A stretch of DNA of 64,000 bases, from positions 1-64,000 of the forward strand of contig CACDUV010000003.1 of assembly GCA_902556065.1 (NCBI GenBank). The letters are read 5' to 3'. Shown here in pieces: positions 44,690 through 51,987 of this stretch. The stretch is from an uncultured Pelagibacteraceae bacterium (GTDB lineage: Bacteria > Pseudomonadota > Alphaproteobacteria > Pelagibacterales > Pelagibacteraceae). Positions within the stretch are counted from its first letter, which is position 1; every line of letters begins with the position of its first letter. The position numbers and the translations under genes are program-made. The notes under the pieces were generated by a model, which did not search any database, had not been told where the DNA came from, and saw nothing but the letters and a program-made list of their open reading frames with translations.

Positions 44690-44907
44690 ATAATAAAATT
44701 TTTGAATGGGCAGGGGTTATAACTGCAATATTGTATTCTTTGTTTGTTGCTTTAAACATAGGAATAGAATTTTTTGGTTTTTGTTTACTGTTATTGTCAG
44801 CCATTTTAATTGGAATTTGGGCCTATAGAGGTGGTCATAAAGGAATTTTATTTTTGCAATTTTTTTATGCAACCGCTGGAATTATTGGAATGGTTCGTTG
44901 GTTTTAA
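44686..44907 (+). CDS. Small membrane protein, unknown
   Basis: This 73-aa hydrophobic protein has three predicted transmembrane segments (WAGVITAILYSLFVALNIGI, FFGFCLLLLSAILIGIWAY, GILFLQFFYATAGIIGMVRW). The GHKGILFLQFFY-AGIIGMVRW end recalls small transporter-like folds (PnuC or SWEET fragments), but I cannot assign a family. It overlaps the amidotransferase by ATGA, so it belongs to the same mRNA. Its stop shares TTAA with the convergent photolyase-like gene. Confidence 0.65.
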   Translation: MNNKIFEWAGVITAILYSLFVALNIGIEFFGFCLLLLSAILIGIWAYRGGHKGILFLQFFYATAGIIGMVRWF

Positions 44908-46043
44908 TTAAAGCTTGAAACTATTTTAGGGATATAATTTTTAAAATTAAAAAAACCTTTATTACAGTATTGCCAAGCTAATTGATCAAGATTTCTATAT
45001 AAAAAATCTATCTTTAAATTATTAGAATTTAAAAAATCTAAATTTTCACCTACTGTTGGATACAAACTGTAATAATTTTCAATATTTGTTAATTCACTTA
45101 TATCTATAATTTGACAATCAATAGATTGATTTTTTAATCTCTGTACTTGGTCTTCTATTAAATGAGATTTAAATTTCACTAACTTTTCACTGAGTTTTAT
45201 TGCTCTATTTTCATTTTTATTAGAGACTAAGTAAATTTTTTTAAAATTGTTTTCCTTAAAGTCAGTGATTTCAAACGAGAGATTATTTTCAAAAATTAAA
45301 AGATTCTTATTCTCAATCTTTTGTGGGTTATTGAAATCCTGTTTAATTATTTGATAAGATTTTTCAGATATTTTTGGAGGAGCATTTTCATTTAATTTTA
45401 TATTTTGAAATCTATTGTTAGTGAATTTTTTAATATTACATTCACTTGCAAGGTAATGTTTTCCTTGAGTTTGAACACCCGCAACCCATCGCCACCCAAG
45501 AGTATTTGATGCAGCATCTCCATCATAAAGATGTTGCATAAAAAATTCTGCACCTAATTGCCAAGGCAATTCTAAAGTAAAAATCCAAATACTTGCAAAC
45601 CACATTCTTGTGTGATTATGCAAATAATTGTTTTCTTTAAGCTCTTTCACCCACTCATTAAAGCAATTTACTTTTGTTTTTCCTTCGATTGCTGCAATAT
45701 AATCTTTATTATCTTTTAATTCGTTTTTGATTTGATTTAATTCGATAAGATAATCTTTCCAAACATTTGGTCTTAGTTCCAACCAGCCTTTCCAATAAGT
45801 TCGCCATAGAACTTCTTGAATAAACTTTTCATTTTTTGAAAAAGAAAATTTACTCAGCGCTCTCTGAATGACTTCTTTTTCATTAATTATTCCATGAGTT
45901 ATGTATGGTGATAAGCAAGATATATTAGATCTATTTTCAGGCCCAAAATCAAAATTTCTTAATTTTGAATATTCTCCAAGATTATTATCAACAAAATTAT
46001 TTAATTGATTTAAGGCCTTAGCCCTTGAAGCTTCAAATATCAT
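44904..46043 (-). CDS. Photolyase FAD-domain protein without antenna domain, extra C-terminal domain
   Basis: This 379-aa protein starts directly with a photolyase-type FAD domain: SCLSPYITHGIINEKEVIQRAL, FIQEVLWRTYWKGWLELRP, YLHNHTRMWFASIWIF, and DGDAASNTLGWRWVAGVQTQGKHYLAS (175-200). The usual N-terminal Rossmann-like antenna domain is absent. Residues about 246-379 form a separate alpha/beta-looking region (NLLIFENNLSFEI, KKIYLVSNKNENRAIKLSEKL, KSHLIEDQVQRLKNQSIDCQIIDI). Related proteins occur in other marine alphaproteobacteria, to my memory uncharacterised. DNA repair versus signalling cannot be decided. Confidence 0.82.
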   Translation of the reverse strand: MIFEASRAKALNQLNNFVDNNLGEYSKLRNFDFGPENRSNISCLSPYITHGIINEKEVIQRALSKFSFSKNEKFIQEVLWRTYWKGWLELRPNVWKDYLIELNQIKNELKDNKDYIAAIEGKTKVNCFNEWVKELKENNYLHNHTRMWFASIWIFTLELPWQLGAEFFMQHLYDGDAASNTLGWRWVAGVQTQGKHYLASECNIKKFTNNRFQNIKLNENAPPKISEKSYQIIKQDFNNPQKIENKNLLIFENNLSFEITDFKENNFKKIYLVSNKNENRAIKLSEKLVKFKSHLIEDQVQRLKNQSIDCQIIDISELTNIENYYSLYPTVGENLDFLNSNNLKIDFLYRNLDQLAWQYCNKGFFNFKNYIPKIVSSFN

Positions 46044-46049
46044 TTAAAA

Positions 46050-46430
46050 TTATTTTGATTTTTTTTTCTTAAGACCCAATTTGTCACTATGTCTTAATCT
46101 TAAAACAACAATTGCTCCAGCAATTAACAAAATAGCTACTGCTTCATAAACAAGTGCAGTAGGATCCATTTCTTTACCTTGTAGAATAATAAATCGTGCA
46201 AGGGCGGTAATTGCAATAAGAAGTGGTAGGGTAATACTAATAGATTGTTGGTTCCAAAAAACTCTAACCATTGCTAGAACCTCTAAATAAAGAAACATTA
46301 ATAATAAATCTGCTAAAGTTACAGATTGATTTAAGAACATATTTTTCATTTCAATCCCAACAGCAATAACAGTACTGATTAGGATAATAACCATTAATGC
46401 TAACTGTAAGTTTTTTGCTATCTTATCCAT
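46050..46430 (-). CDS. PsiE-like phosphate-starvation-inducible membrane protein
   Basis: This 126-aa protein has four hydrophobic segments. LADLLLMFLYLEVLAMVRVFWNQQSISITLPLLIAITALARFIIL matches the PsiE core, and a basic C-terminus (LRLRHSDKLGLKKKKSK) follows. PsiE is induced by phosphate limitation in enteric bacteria, but its function is unknown. It overlaps the upstream gene end by one base and is 6 bp from the photolyase-like gene, so they form one leftward unit. Confidence 0.83.
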   Translation of the reverse strand: MDKIAKNLQLALMVIILISTVIAVGIEMKNMFLNQSVTLADLLLMFLYLEVLAMVRVFWNQQSISITLPLLIAITALARFIILQGKEMDPTALVYEAVAILLIAGAIVVLRLRHSDKLGLKKKKSK

Positions 46431-46888
46431 TATTTATTTTTACTAAAAGGTAACCATTTTTCAATTGCAGATTTTAAGGGACCATCATAAGGGATTGAAT
46501 AAGAGTTTGGATTTGGACTTGTCAAAACCTCAATTCCTTTTGAAAATACGAATATAAATACTATTACAAAAACTATGACCATGATTTTAAAAGGATCAAA
46601 ATTTTTTGTTTGAAAAACACTTGCAGACTTCTCCTCTGCTCTATGGAATTGTTTAAAAGTCATATAGACGGCAAATATTAAACCTATATGAGCTAAAAAA
46701 AGTCCAGCCCATCCAAAAGCGAAAGTTGTGTAAGAAAAAACATATAAACTAAAAACAGTAGTCCAAATAAAACTTAAAACCAAAAGAATTTGTAATCTTA
46801 CTGTCTTAGGAAGTGCACGCAGATCATTTTTACTATCATCAAATAAAATATTTGCAGCATCTTTCATCCAATTCTTTATTGATTCCAT
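46430..46888 (-). CDS. Membrane protein of unknown function
   Basis: This 152-aa protein has three transmembrane segments (LQILLVLSFIWTTVFSLYVFSY, GWAGLFLAHIGLIFAVYMTF, MVIVFVIVFIFVFSKGIEVL) with a charged N-terminal helix and a short periplasmic-looking C-terminus. I do not recognise a family. It is first in the leftward run with psiE and the FAD-domain photolyase relative. An inner-membrane role is the only thing the sequence supports. Confidence 0.75.
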   Translation of the reverse strand: MESIKNWMKDAANILFDDSKNDLRALPKTVRLQILLVLSFIWTTVFSLYVFSYTTFAFGWAGLFLAHIGLIFAVYMTFKQFHRAEEKSASVFQTKNFDPFKIMVIVFVIVFIFVFSKGIEVLTSPNPNSYSIPYDGPLKSAIEKWLPFSKNK

Positions 46889-46945
46889 GATTAAAGGATA
46901 TAATTTTTAGTGATTTAAACAAATGTCAATTTGTCCTAAACGTTA

Positions 46946-48133
46946 CTAAGAACGGAGCTTTTTCTTATGAAAATTGATAAATTTCTCAACGTTAGATTTG
47001 TTAAATGATTTATTTTCTTCAAAAGATACCTTCTTCATTGAATATGCGTTGCTATTAGTAACTCTTGATTGAATTGTAATATTCCCTTTGTATAATTTAA
47101 GTTTAACTGAACCATTAACTTTACTTCTTTTTTGATCAACAATTTTTTGAAGTTTAAACCTTTCCTTTGAATACCAATAACCATTATAAATTAACTCAGC
47201 ATATCTAGACATTACCTGATCTTTTTTGTGCATAGTTTCTTTATCTAAGGTAACAGACTCAATTGCTCTATGAGCATTTATTAAAAGAGATCCACCAGGT
47301 GTTTCATATACTCCTCTAGATTTGATACCTAAAAATCTATTCTCTACTAAGTCAACTCTTCCAATTCCATTTTTACCCGCAAGGTCATTTAGCTTCGTTA
47401 ATAATTTAGCTGGAGACATTTTTTTTCCATTGATTCCAAAAGGATCTCCATTTTTGAAATTGATAGTAACAAATGAAGGTTTGTTTGGAGCTTTTTCTGG
47501 AGAGATTGTTCGCTGAAAAATAAATTCTGGTGCAGTATTTTTTGGATTTTCCAATACCTTACCTTCTGTTGATGTATGAAATAAATTATCATCTACTGAA
47601 AAAGGTGGGGCACCTTTTTTATCTTTTGGTATTGGTATTCCATGTTTTTTTGCATAGTTAATCAAATCTGTTCTTGATTTTAATTTCCAAATTCTCCATG
47701 GAGCAATAATTTTCATTTTAGGTCCAAAATAATGATAGCCTAACTCAAATCTTACCTGATCATTCCCTTTCCCAGTTGCACCATGCGAGACTGCATTTGC
47801 TTTAAATTTTTTAGCTATTCTTATTTGATCTTTTGCAATTAACGGTCTAGCAATAGAAGTACCTAGTAGATACACTCCTTCATAAATCGCATGTCCTCTA
47901 ATCATTGGGTAAACGTAATCTTTTACAAAAGTATCTTTTAAATCTTGGATAATAATATTTTTAACACCAAATTTTTTTGCATTCTTAAAAATTTTTTTTC
48001 TATCGATTTCTTGACCAACATCAGCAGTGTAACAAATTACTTCAGCTTTATAATTTTCTTGAAGCCATTTTAAAATTATGGACGTATCCAAGCCGCCCGA
48101 GTAGGCAAGTACAATTTTATTTTTTGATTTCAT
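46946..48133 (-). CDS. argG: Argininosuccinate synthase
   Basis: It ligates citrulline and aspartate with ATP to argininosuccinate. The PP-loop motif KIVLAYSGGLDTSIILKWL begins the protein; SHGATGKGNDQVRFELGYH, APWR and GVYETPGGSLLINAHRAIE follow. The track starts 28 codons early (48217), overlapping the upstream IalB-like gene. The ATG at 48133 gives MKSKNKIVLAYSGG and 395 aa, the normal length, 4 bp after that gene's stop. The C-terminal half is typical. Confidence 0.97.
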   Translation of the reverse strand: MKSKNKIVLAYSGGLDTSIILKWLQENYKAEVICYTADVGQEIDRKKIFKNAKKFGVKNIIIQDLKDTFVKDYVYPMIRGHAIYEGVYLLGTSIARPLIAKDQIRIAKKFKANAVSHGATGKGNDQVRFELGYHYFGPKMKIIAPWRIWKLKSRTDLINYAKKHGIPIPKDKKGAPPFSVDDNLFHTSTEGKVLENPKNTAPEFIFQRTISPEKAPNKPSFVTINFKNGDPFGINGKKMSPAKLLTKLNDLAGKNGIGRVDLVENRFLGIKSRGVYETPGGSLLINAHRAIESVTLDKETMHKKDQVMSRYAELIYNGYWYSKERFKLQKIVDQKRSKVNGSVKLKLYKGNITIQSRVTNSNAYSMKKVSFEENKSFNKSNVEKFINFHKKKLRS

Positions 48134-48137
48134 TTGA

Positions 48138-48647
48138 TTATTTACAAGCTTTTTTTGATGCGTTGTAAGCTTTGGTAAATCCAAGCAAAGAATAATGATC
48201 AATTGTTTGAGATCCATTTTGATTGTACCCAGTAATCATTATTCTTGAACCTTTCTTCATTCTACTAATCATTTTTACTTCAATTTTATTATCAGCAATC
48301 CATGCAAATCCTTGTTGCATTATATCAAACTTAAATTTGCTCTTTCCAGATGCCGCAATAACTGAATTCTTGCTATTAAATTCATATCCAGGAGTAACAC
48401 TAATTTCATTTGAAATATTTTCTTCTGGTCTAAAAGTTACAAATAATTTTGCATCTCTTTTGTTCGATTTTGGCGCTTGAAGTATAGGTAATGATTGAGC
48501 AAAACATATTTTGCCATTGGGCTCATAAGCCTCCATTGCCTCCCAATCTTTATATTTACCAATTTTTTTTACTTCCTGAGCAAATACATGATTTGAACTT
48601 AAGATAAATATAGTTGATAAAATTATTATTTTTTTAATTAAGGACAT
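48138..48647 (-). CDS. IalB-family periplasmic protein
   Basis: This 169-aa secreted protein has a signal peptide (SLIKKIIILSTIFILSSNHVFA) and a domain resembling invasion-associated locus B: KYKDWEAMEAYEPNGKICFAQS, AKLFVTFRPEENISNEISVTPGYEF, GFAWIADNKIEVKMISRMKKGSRIMITGYNQNG, and IDHYSLLGFTKAY. The family is common in free-living alphaproteobacteria despite its name, and its role is unknown. It overlaps the aldo/keto reductase end by 10 bp and precedes argG by 4 bp. Confidence 0.82.
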   Translation of the reverse strand: MSLIKKIIILSTIFILSSNHVFAQEVKKIGKYKDWEAMEAYEPNGKICFAQSLPILQAPKSNKRDAKLFVTFRPEENISNEISVTPGYEFNSKNSVIAASGKSKFKFDIMQQGFAWIADNKIEVKMISRMKKGSRIMITGYNQNGSQTIDHYSLLGFTKAYNASKKACK

Positions 48648-49672
48648 GGATTTGGATAAATTGTTTGAACTTGATTGATTTCTTCGATGATATCATTAGA
48701 CAAATTTACATTTACACTTTCTATGTTTGTTTTCAACTGCTCCATTGTGGTAGCACCAATAATTACACTTGTCATAAAATCTTGCATTTCGCAAAATTTT
48801 AGAGACATTTTTGTGAAATCAAGACCATATTTTTTGCTAATATTAAAATATTCTTCAACCGCGCCTTCAGTATTTGGTTTTCTATATCTTGTCCAAAAAT
48901 CCCAATCTCTTTGCATTCTTGATCCTTTTGGAAAATTTTTATTTCTATATTTTCCGGTTAAATATCCACTTGCTAAAGGTGAATAGGCAAGGCATCCAAC
49001 TTGCTCTCTAATTGAAACTTCGGCCAATCCAACTTCATATGTTCTGTTTAATAAGTTGTATGGATTTTGAATAGACATCATTCTTGGTAGATTTTTATCT
49101 TTTGATAACTGTAGGAAATTTAATGTTCCCCAAGGAGTTTCGTTTGAAAGACCAACGTATCTTATTTTTCCAGCTTTAATATATTTATCTAGATCGCTAA
49201 GAACATCTACAAATTGATTCCAATCATTTTCTTTATGAACATAACCAAGTTTTCCAAAATTATTTACATTTCTTTCTGGCCAATGAAGTTGATATAAATC
49301 AATATAATCTGTTTTAAGTCTTTTGAGACTATTGTTTAAAGCTGACTCCAAGTTTGGACCTGTAAAACTATTTTCTCCATTTCTTAAATAATCTCTTGCT
49401 GGACCAGCAACTTTTGTAGCTAGAATAACTTCTTTTCTTTTTTTTGTTTTTTCAAACCAATTACCAATTATTTCTTCAGTGTCTCCATAAGTTTCTTTAC
49501 GAGGAGGAACAGCATATACTTCAGCTGTATCCCAAAAATTAACTCCGTTGCTTAAAGCAAAGTCCATTTGTTCAAAGGCTTGATCTTGAGTATTTTGCTC
49601 TCCCCAAGTCATTGTACCGAGACAAATTGTGCTCACATCAAGATCAGTATTTCCTAATTTTTTGTAATTCAT
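48638..49672 (-). CDS. Aldo/keto reductase (Tas-like)
   Basis: This 344-aa NADPH-dependent oxidoreductase barrel resembles E. coli Tas. The start MNYKKLGNTDLDVSTICLGTMTWGEQNTQDQAFEQMDFAL, FWDTAEVY with catalytic Asp and Tyr, VILATKVAGP with the Lys, YIDLYQLHWPERN with the His, and VIIGATTMEQLKTNIESV near the end are all typical. The substrate is unknown. It is first in a leftward run with the IalB-like gene and argG. Confidence 0.92.
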   Translation of the reverse strand: MNYKKLGNTDLDVSTICLGTMTWGEQNTQDQAFEQMDFALSNGVNFWDTAEVYAVPPRKETYGDTEEIIGNWFEKTKKRKEVILATKVAGPARDYLRNGENSFTGPNLESALNNSLKRLKTDYIDLYQLHWPERNVNNFGKLGYVHKENDWNQFVDVLSDLDKYIKAGKIRYVGLSNETPWGTLNFLQLSKDKNLPRMMSIQNPYNLLNRTYEVGLAEVSIREQVGCLAYSPLASGYLTGKYRNKNFPKGSRMQRDWDFWTRYRKPNTEGAVEEYFNISKKYGLDFTKMSLKFCEMQDFMTSVIIGATTMEQLKTNIESVNVNLSNDIIEEINQVQTIYPNPCP

Positions 49673-49711
49673 TATGTTTTATGTTAACTTTTATTAATTT
49701 ATTAAGGTATC

Positions 49712-49740
49712 TTGAATAATTGTCAAAAGACTATTATATC
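49712..49740 (+). promoter_or_regulatory. Sigma70-type promoter of the Bax-inhibitor-like gene
   Basis: TTGAAT (49712-49717) and TATATC (49735-49740) are 17 bp apart. The ATG at 49750 begins 9 nt past the -10 box, so a transcript starting 6-7 nt after it would have almost no leader. The boxes are seen; usage is inferred. Confidence 0.4.
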
Positions 49741-49749
49741 TAACATATT

Positions 49750-50511
49750 ATGGAATTTGATAAAAATGGAATATTAAACAGAGCAAAAGCAGCAAAACAA
49801 ACTGCAGCTGTAATGGATGAAGGCTTAAGAGCCTACATGTTAAAAGTTTATAACTACATGGCAACAGGTGTGTTACTAACAGGGATCATCGCACTTATAA
49901 CATTTAAGATGTCAGTCATAACTGATCAATCGGGTGCAATTGTTGGATTAACACAAATGGGTAATGCAATTTATTTATCAGGGCTTAAATGGGTGGTAAT
50001 GTTAGCTCCTTTAGGTATCGTTTTTTATATGAGTTTTGGGATAAATAAGATGAGTGCTTCAAAAGCCCAAACAACATTTTGGGTGTTTGCGGCTTTAATG
50101 GGACTTTCGCTGTCTTCAATCTTATTAGTTTACACTGGCTTGAGTGTTACTAGAGTATTCTTCATAACTTCAGCAACTTTTGGAGCGATGAGTATTTATG
50201 GTTATACAACTAAAAGAGATTTAACAAAGTTTGGATCATTTTTAATGATGGGATTAATTGGAATTATTATTGCATCAATCGTTAATATTTTCCTAAAATC
50301 TTCAATGATGTATTTTGTAATATCAATTTTAGGTGTTTTAATTTTTGTAGGTCTAACAGCTTATGATACTCAAAAAATTAAGAACATGTATGTTGCAAGT
50401 GACTCTGGTGAAATCGTTGGAAAAAAAGCAGTAATGGGTGCTTTAACACTTTACCTAGACTTCATTAATCTATTTATAATGTTGTTAAGACTTTTTGGTC
50501 AAAGACGATAA
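49750..50511 (+). CDS. Bax inhibitor-1/YccA-family membrane protein
   Basis: This 253-aa inner-membrane protein has seven hydrophobic segments. DEGLRAYMLKVYNYMATGVLLTGIIAL is the family start, and LTAYDTQKIKNMY near the end plus LYLDFINLFIMLLRLFGQRR are diagnostic of the YccA/YbhL group. Relatives act as proton-leak or calcium channels, or modulate FtsH. It abuts the convergent DUF2794 gene with 1 bp between stops and has its own likely promoter. Confidence 0.95.
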   Translation: MEFDKNGILNRAKAAKQTAAVMDEGLRAYMLKVYNYMATGVLLTGIIALITFKMSVITDQSGAIVGLTQMGNAIYLSGLKWVVMLAPLGIVFYMSFGINKMSASKAQTTFWVFAALMGLSLSSILLVYTGLSVTRVFFITSATFGAMSIYGYTTKRDLTKFGSFLMMGLIGIIIASIVNIFLKSSMMYFVISILGVLIFVGLTAYDTQKIKNMYVASDSGEIVGKKAVMGALTLYLDFINLFIMLLRLFGQRR

Positions 50512-50512
50512 T

Positions 50513-50860
50513 TTATTTTTGAAGTTTCTTCCAATTAGTATTTTTAAGCAAAGACTTAAGATCGTAAGAATTTTTTAGAATTTTGCCACTTGTATCTGTG
50601 ATTAAATATTTTAAATTTTTATTTCTTGGCTTAAAATTTTTACAGATTTTATAGAGTGCATTTTCTGCTGCATTCCTAAATACACTAAAGCTAACTTGCT
50701 TGCTTGATATGTTGAGGCCATAATCTTTCCAAGATCCTTCAGAAACCATCTTTGCATAAAGATCTAAAATAATTTTAAGTTCGTCTTTTTCAAAAAATTG
50801 TTTTTCCTCAATTTTGTTATGTTGATTATTTACTACTAATCTTAAGTTATTACGCATCAA
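50513..50860 (-). CDS. DUF2794 protein
   Basis: This 115-aa protein is recognisable as the alphaproteobacterial DUF2794 family. FFEKDELKIILDLYAKMVSEGSWKDYGLNISSKQVSFSVFRNAAENALYKICKNF is the conserved core with the WKDYxL motif. It has no signal peptide or membrane span and no known function. It overlaps yciB by 11 bp on the same strand, a pairing frequent in alphaproteobacteria. Confidence 0.87.
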   Translation of the reverse strand: MMRNNLRLVVNNQHNKIEEKQFFEKDELKIILDLYAKMVSEGSWKDYGLNISSKQVSFSVFRNAAENALYKICKNFKPRNKNLKYLITDTSGKILKNSYDLKSLLKNTNWKKLQK

Positions 50861-51401
50861 TTTTATGTTTATTTATTAATGGTATCTGAAATCCAGTAAA
50901 TACTATTGTTATTGGAAGCATTCCCCAAACTTTAAAATTTACCCAAAATTCTTCAGTTTGAGTTCTCCAAACAAATTCATTTAGCAATGCAAGACCGAAG
51001 AAAAAAAACATCCATCTTCGATTTAAAATTTCCCATCCAATATCTGTTAAAGGTATTGATTTACCCATAACTTTTTTAAGGATCGGTTCTTTTGTAAAGT
51101 ATTTTCCAAAATATAAAGCTAAAGCAAACATAATATTTATTATTGTAGGTTTTAAGTAAATAAATATTGGATCATTAAAATATATAGTGAGTCCTCCAAA
51201 AAAAGTTATCAAAATTCCACTCAACAAAGGCATTGGTGGTATTTTTTTTTCAAAAAACCAAACGATGGCTAATGCAATGATAGTTGCAACTATTAAGGGA
51301 GGTATTGCTACTGATAAATTTTTTCCACTGTTGTAATAATAGAAAAAAAATATTGCTAGAGGTCCAAAATCAGTAACAAATTTTAAAAAAGATTTATTCA
51401 C
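50850..51401 (-). CDS. yciB: Inner membrane-spanning protein YciB (septation protein A)
   Basis: This 183-aa protein has five or six transmembrane segments. The family pattern FVTDFGPLAIFFFYYYNSGKNL at the start, MPLLSGILITFFGGLTIYFNDPIFIYLKPTIIN in the middle, and RRWMFFFFGLALLNEFVWRTQTEEFWVNFKVWGMLPITIVFTGFQIPLI at the end are the YciB/IspZ hallmarks. It is linked to septum placement and envelope maintenance. It is first in a two-gene leftward unit with DUF2794 and diverges from hspQ over 87 bp. Confidence 0.95.
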   Translation of the reverse strand: MNKSFLKFVTDFGPLAIFFFYYYNSGKNLSVAIPPLIVATIIALAIVWFFEKKIPPMPLLSGILITFFGGLTIYFNDPIFIYLKPTIINIMFALALYFGKYFTKEPILKKVMGKSIPLTDIGWEILNRRWMFFFFGLALLNEFVWRTQTEEFWVNFKVWGMLPITIVFTGFQIPLINKHKIDA

Positions 51402-51488
51402 TTAAAAGATATTAACATATTTGCCACATCACAAAACATTAATATTTTTTACATTGATTTTTATTTTTAAATACCCATACTAACTATT

Positions 51489-51809
51489 ATGGCAATTCAA
51501 AAAGCTAAATTTTCAATTGGAGATATTGTAAAACACAAGCACTTCGAATTTAGAGGTGTTATTTATGATGTAGATTTTGAGTTTAATAATTCAGAGGAAT
51601 GGTATCAGTCTATTCCAAAAAATGTTAGACCGAGAAAAGATCAGCCTTTTTATCATCTACTTGCTGAAAATGATGAAATTACTTACGAAGCCTACGTTTC
51701 AGAGCAAAATCTTTTGATGGATGACTCTGATGAGCCTATAAAACATCCGTTAATTGAGGAAATTTTTTCAGGCAAAAAGGGCTCAAGTTATTTCAAGCTT
51801 TCTAATTAG
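51489..51809 (+). CDS. hspQ: Heat shock protein HspQ
   Basis: HspQ is a small hexameric protein that acts as a specificity factor for Lon and binds hemimethylated DNA in enteric bacteria. The 106-aa protein reads AKFSIGDIVKHKHFEFRGVIYDVDFEFNNSEEWYQSIP, then KDQPFYHLLAENDEITYEAYVSEQNLLMDDSDEPIKHP, the family core. It diverges from yciB and is followed by a 178-bp gap holding a candidate small RNA. Confidence 0.92.
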   Translation: MAIQKAKFSIGDIVKHKHFEFRGVIYDVDFEFNNSEEWYQSIPKNVRPRKDQPFYHLLAENDEITYEAYVSEQNLLMDDSDEPIKHPLIEEIFSGKKGSSYFKLSN

Positions 51810-51875
51810 CCACCATTATTCAAACACATTTATTTCCAATCTAGGCCACACTAATTTTTTATTTAATGGTTATAT

Positions 51876-51948
51876 TCTGATCAAGAGTGTTAAAAGTTAG
51901 TCTTTCTTTATTATCTCCCCCCTCTCCATTCTTGATCAGATAATTTTT
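51876..51948 (+). ncRNA. Candidate structured RNA with long hairpin and C-rich loop
   Basis: TCTGATCAAGAGTG (51876-51889) pairs with CATTCTTGATCAGA (51927-51940) as a 14-bp stem with one G-U pair. It closes a 37-nt loop that contains CTCCCCCCTCTCC, and the stem is followed by TAATTTTT. The CU-rich loop could pair with Shine-Dalgarno sequences, as in alphaproteobacterial 'cuckoo' sRNAs. The loop is too long for a plain terminator, though it might also end hspQ transcripts. No promoter was identified with confidence. The stem is directly visible; the RNA function is inference. Confidence 0.45.
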
Positions 51949-51987
51949 CACAATAGTATTTTTTAAATAAATCCCTAAATTAGAGAT

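Noticed and set aside
46919-46934. ACAAAT-GTCA-ATTTGT hairpin between argG and the membrane protein gene
   Set aside because: A 6-bp AT-rich stem without a T-tract for either gene; expected by chance in this base composition.
48134-48217. 28-residue N-terminal extension of argG
   Set aside because: It overlaps the upstream IalB-like gene and precedes the invariant PP-loop start; the ATG at 48133 gives the normal length.
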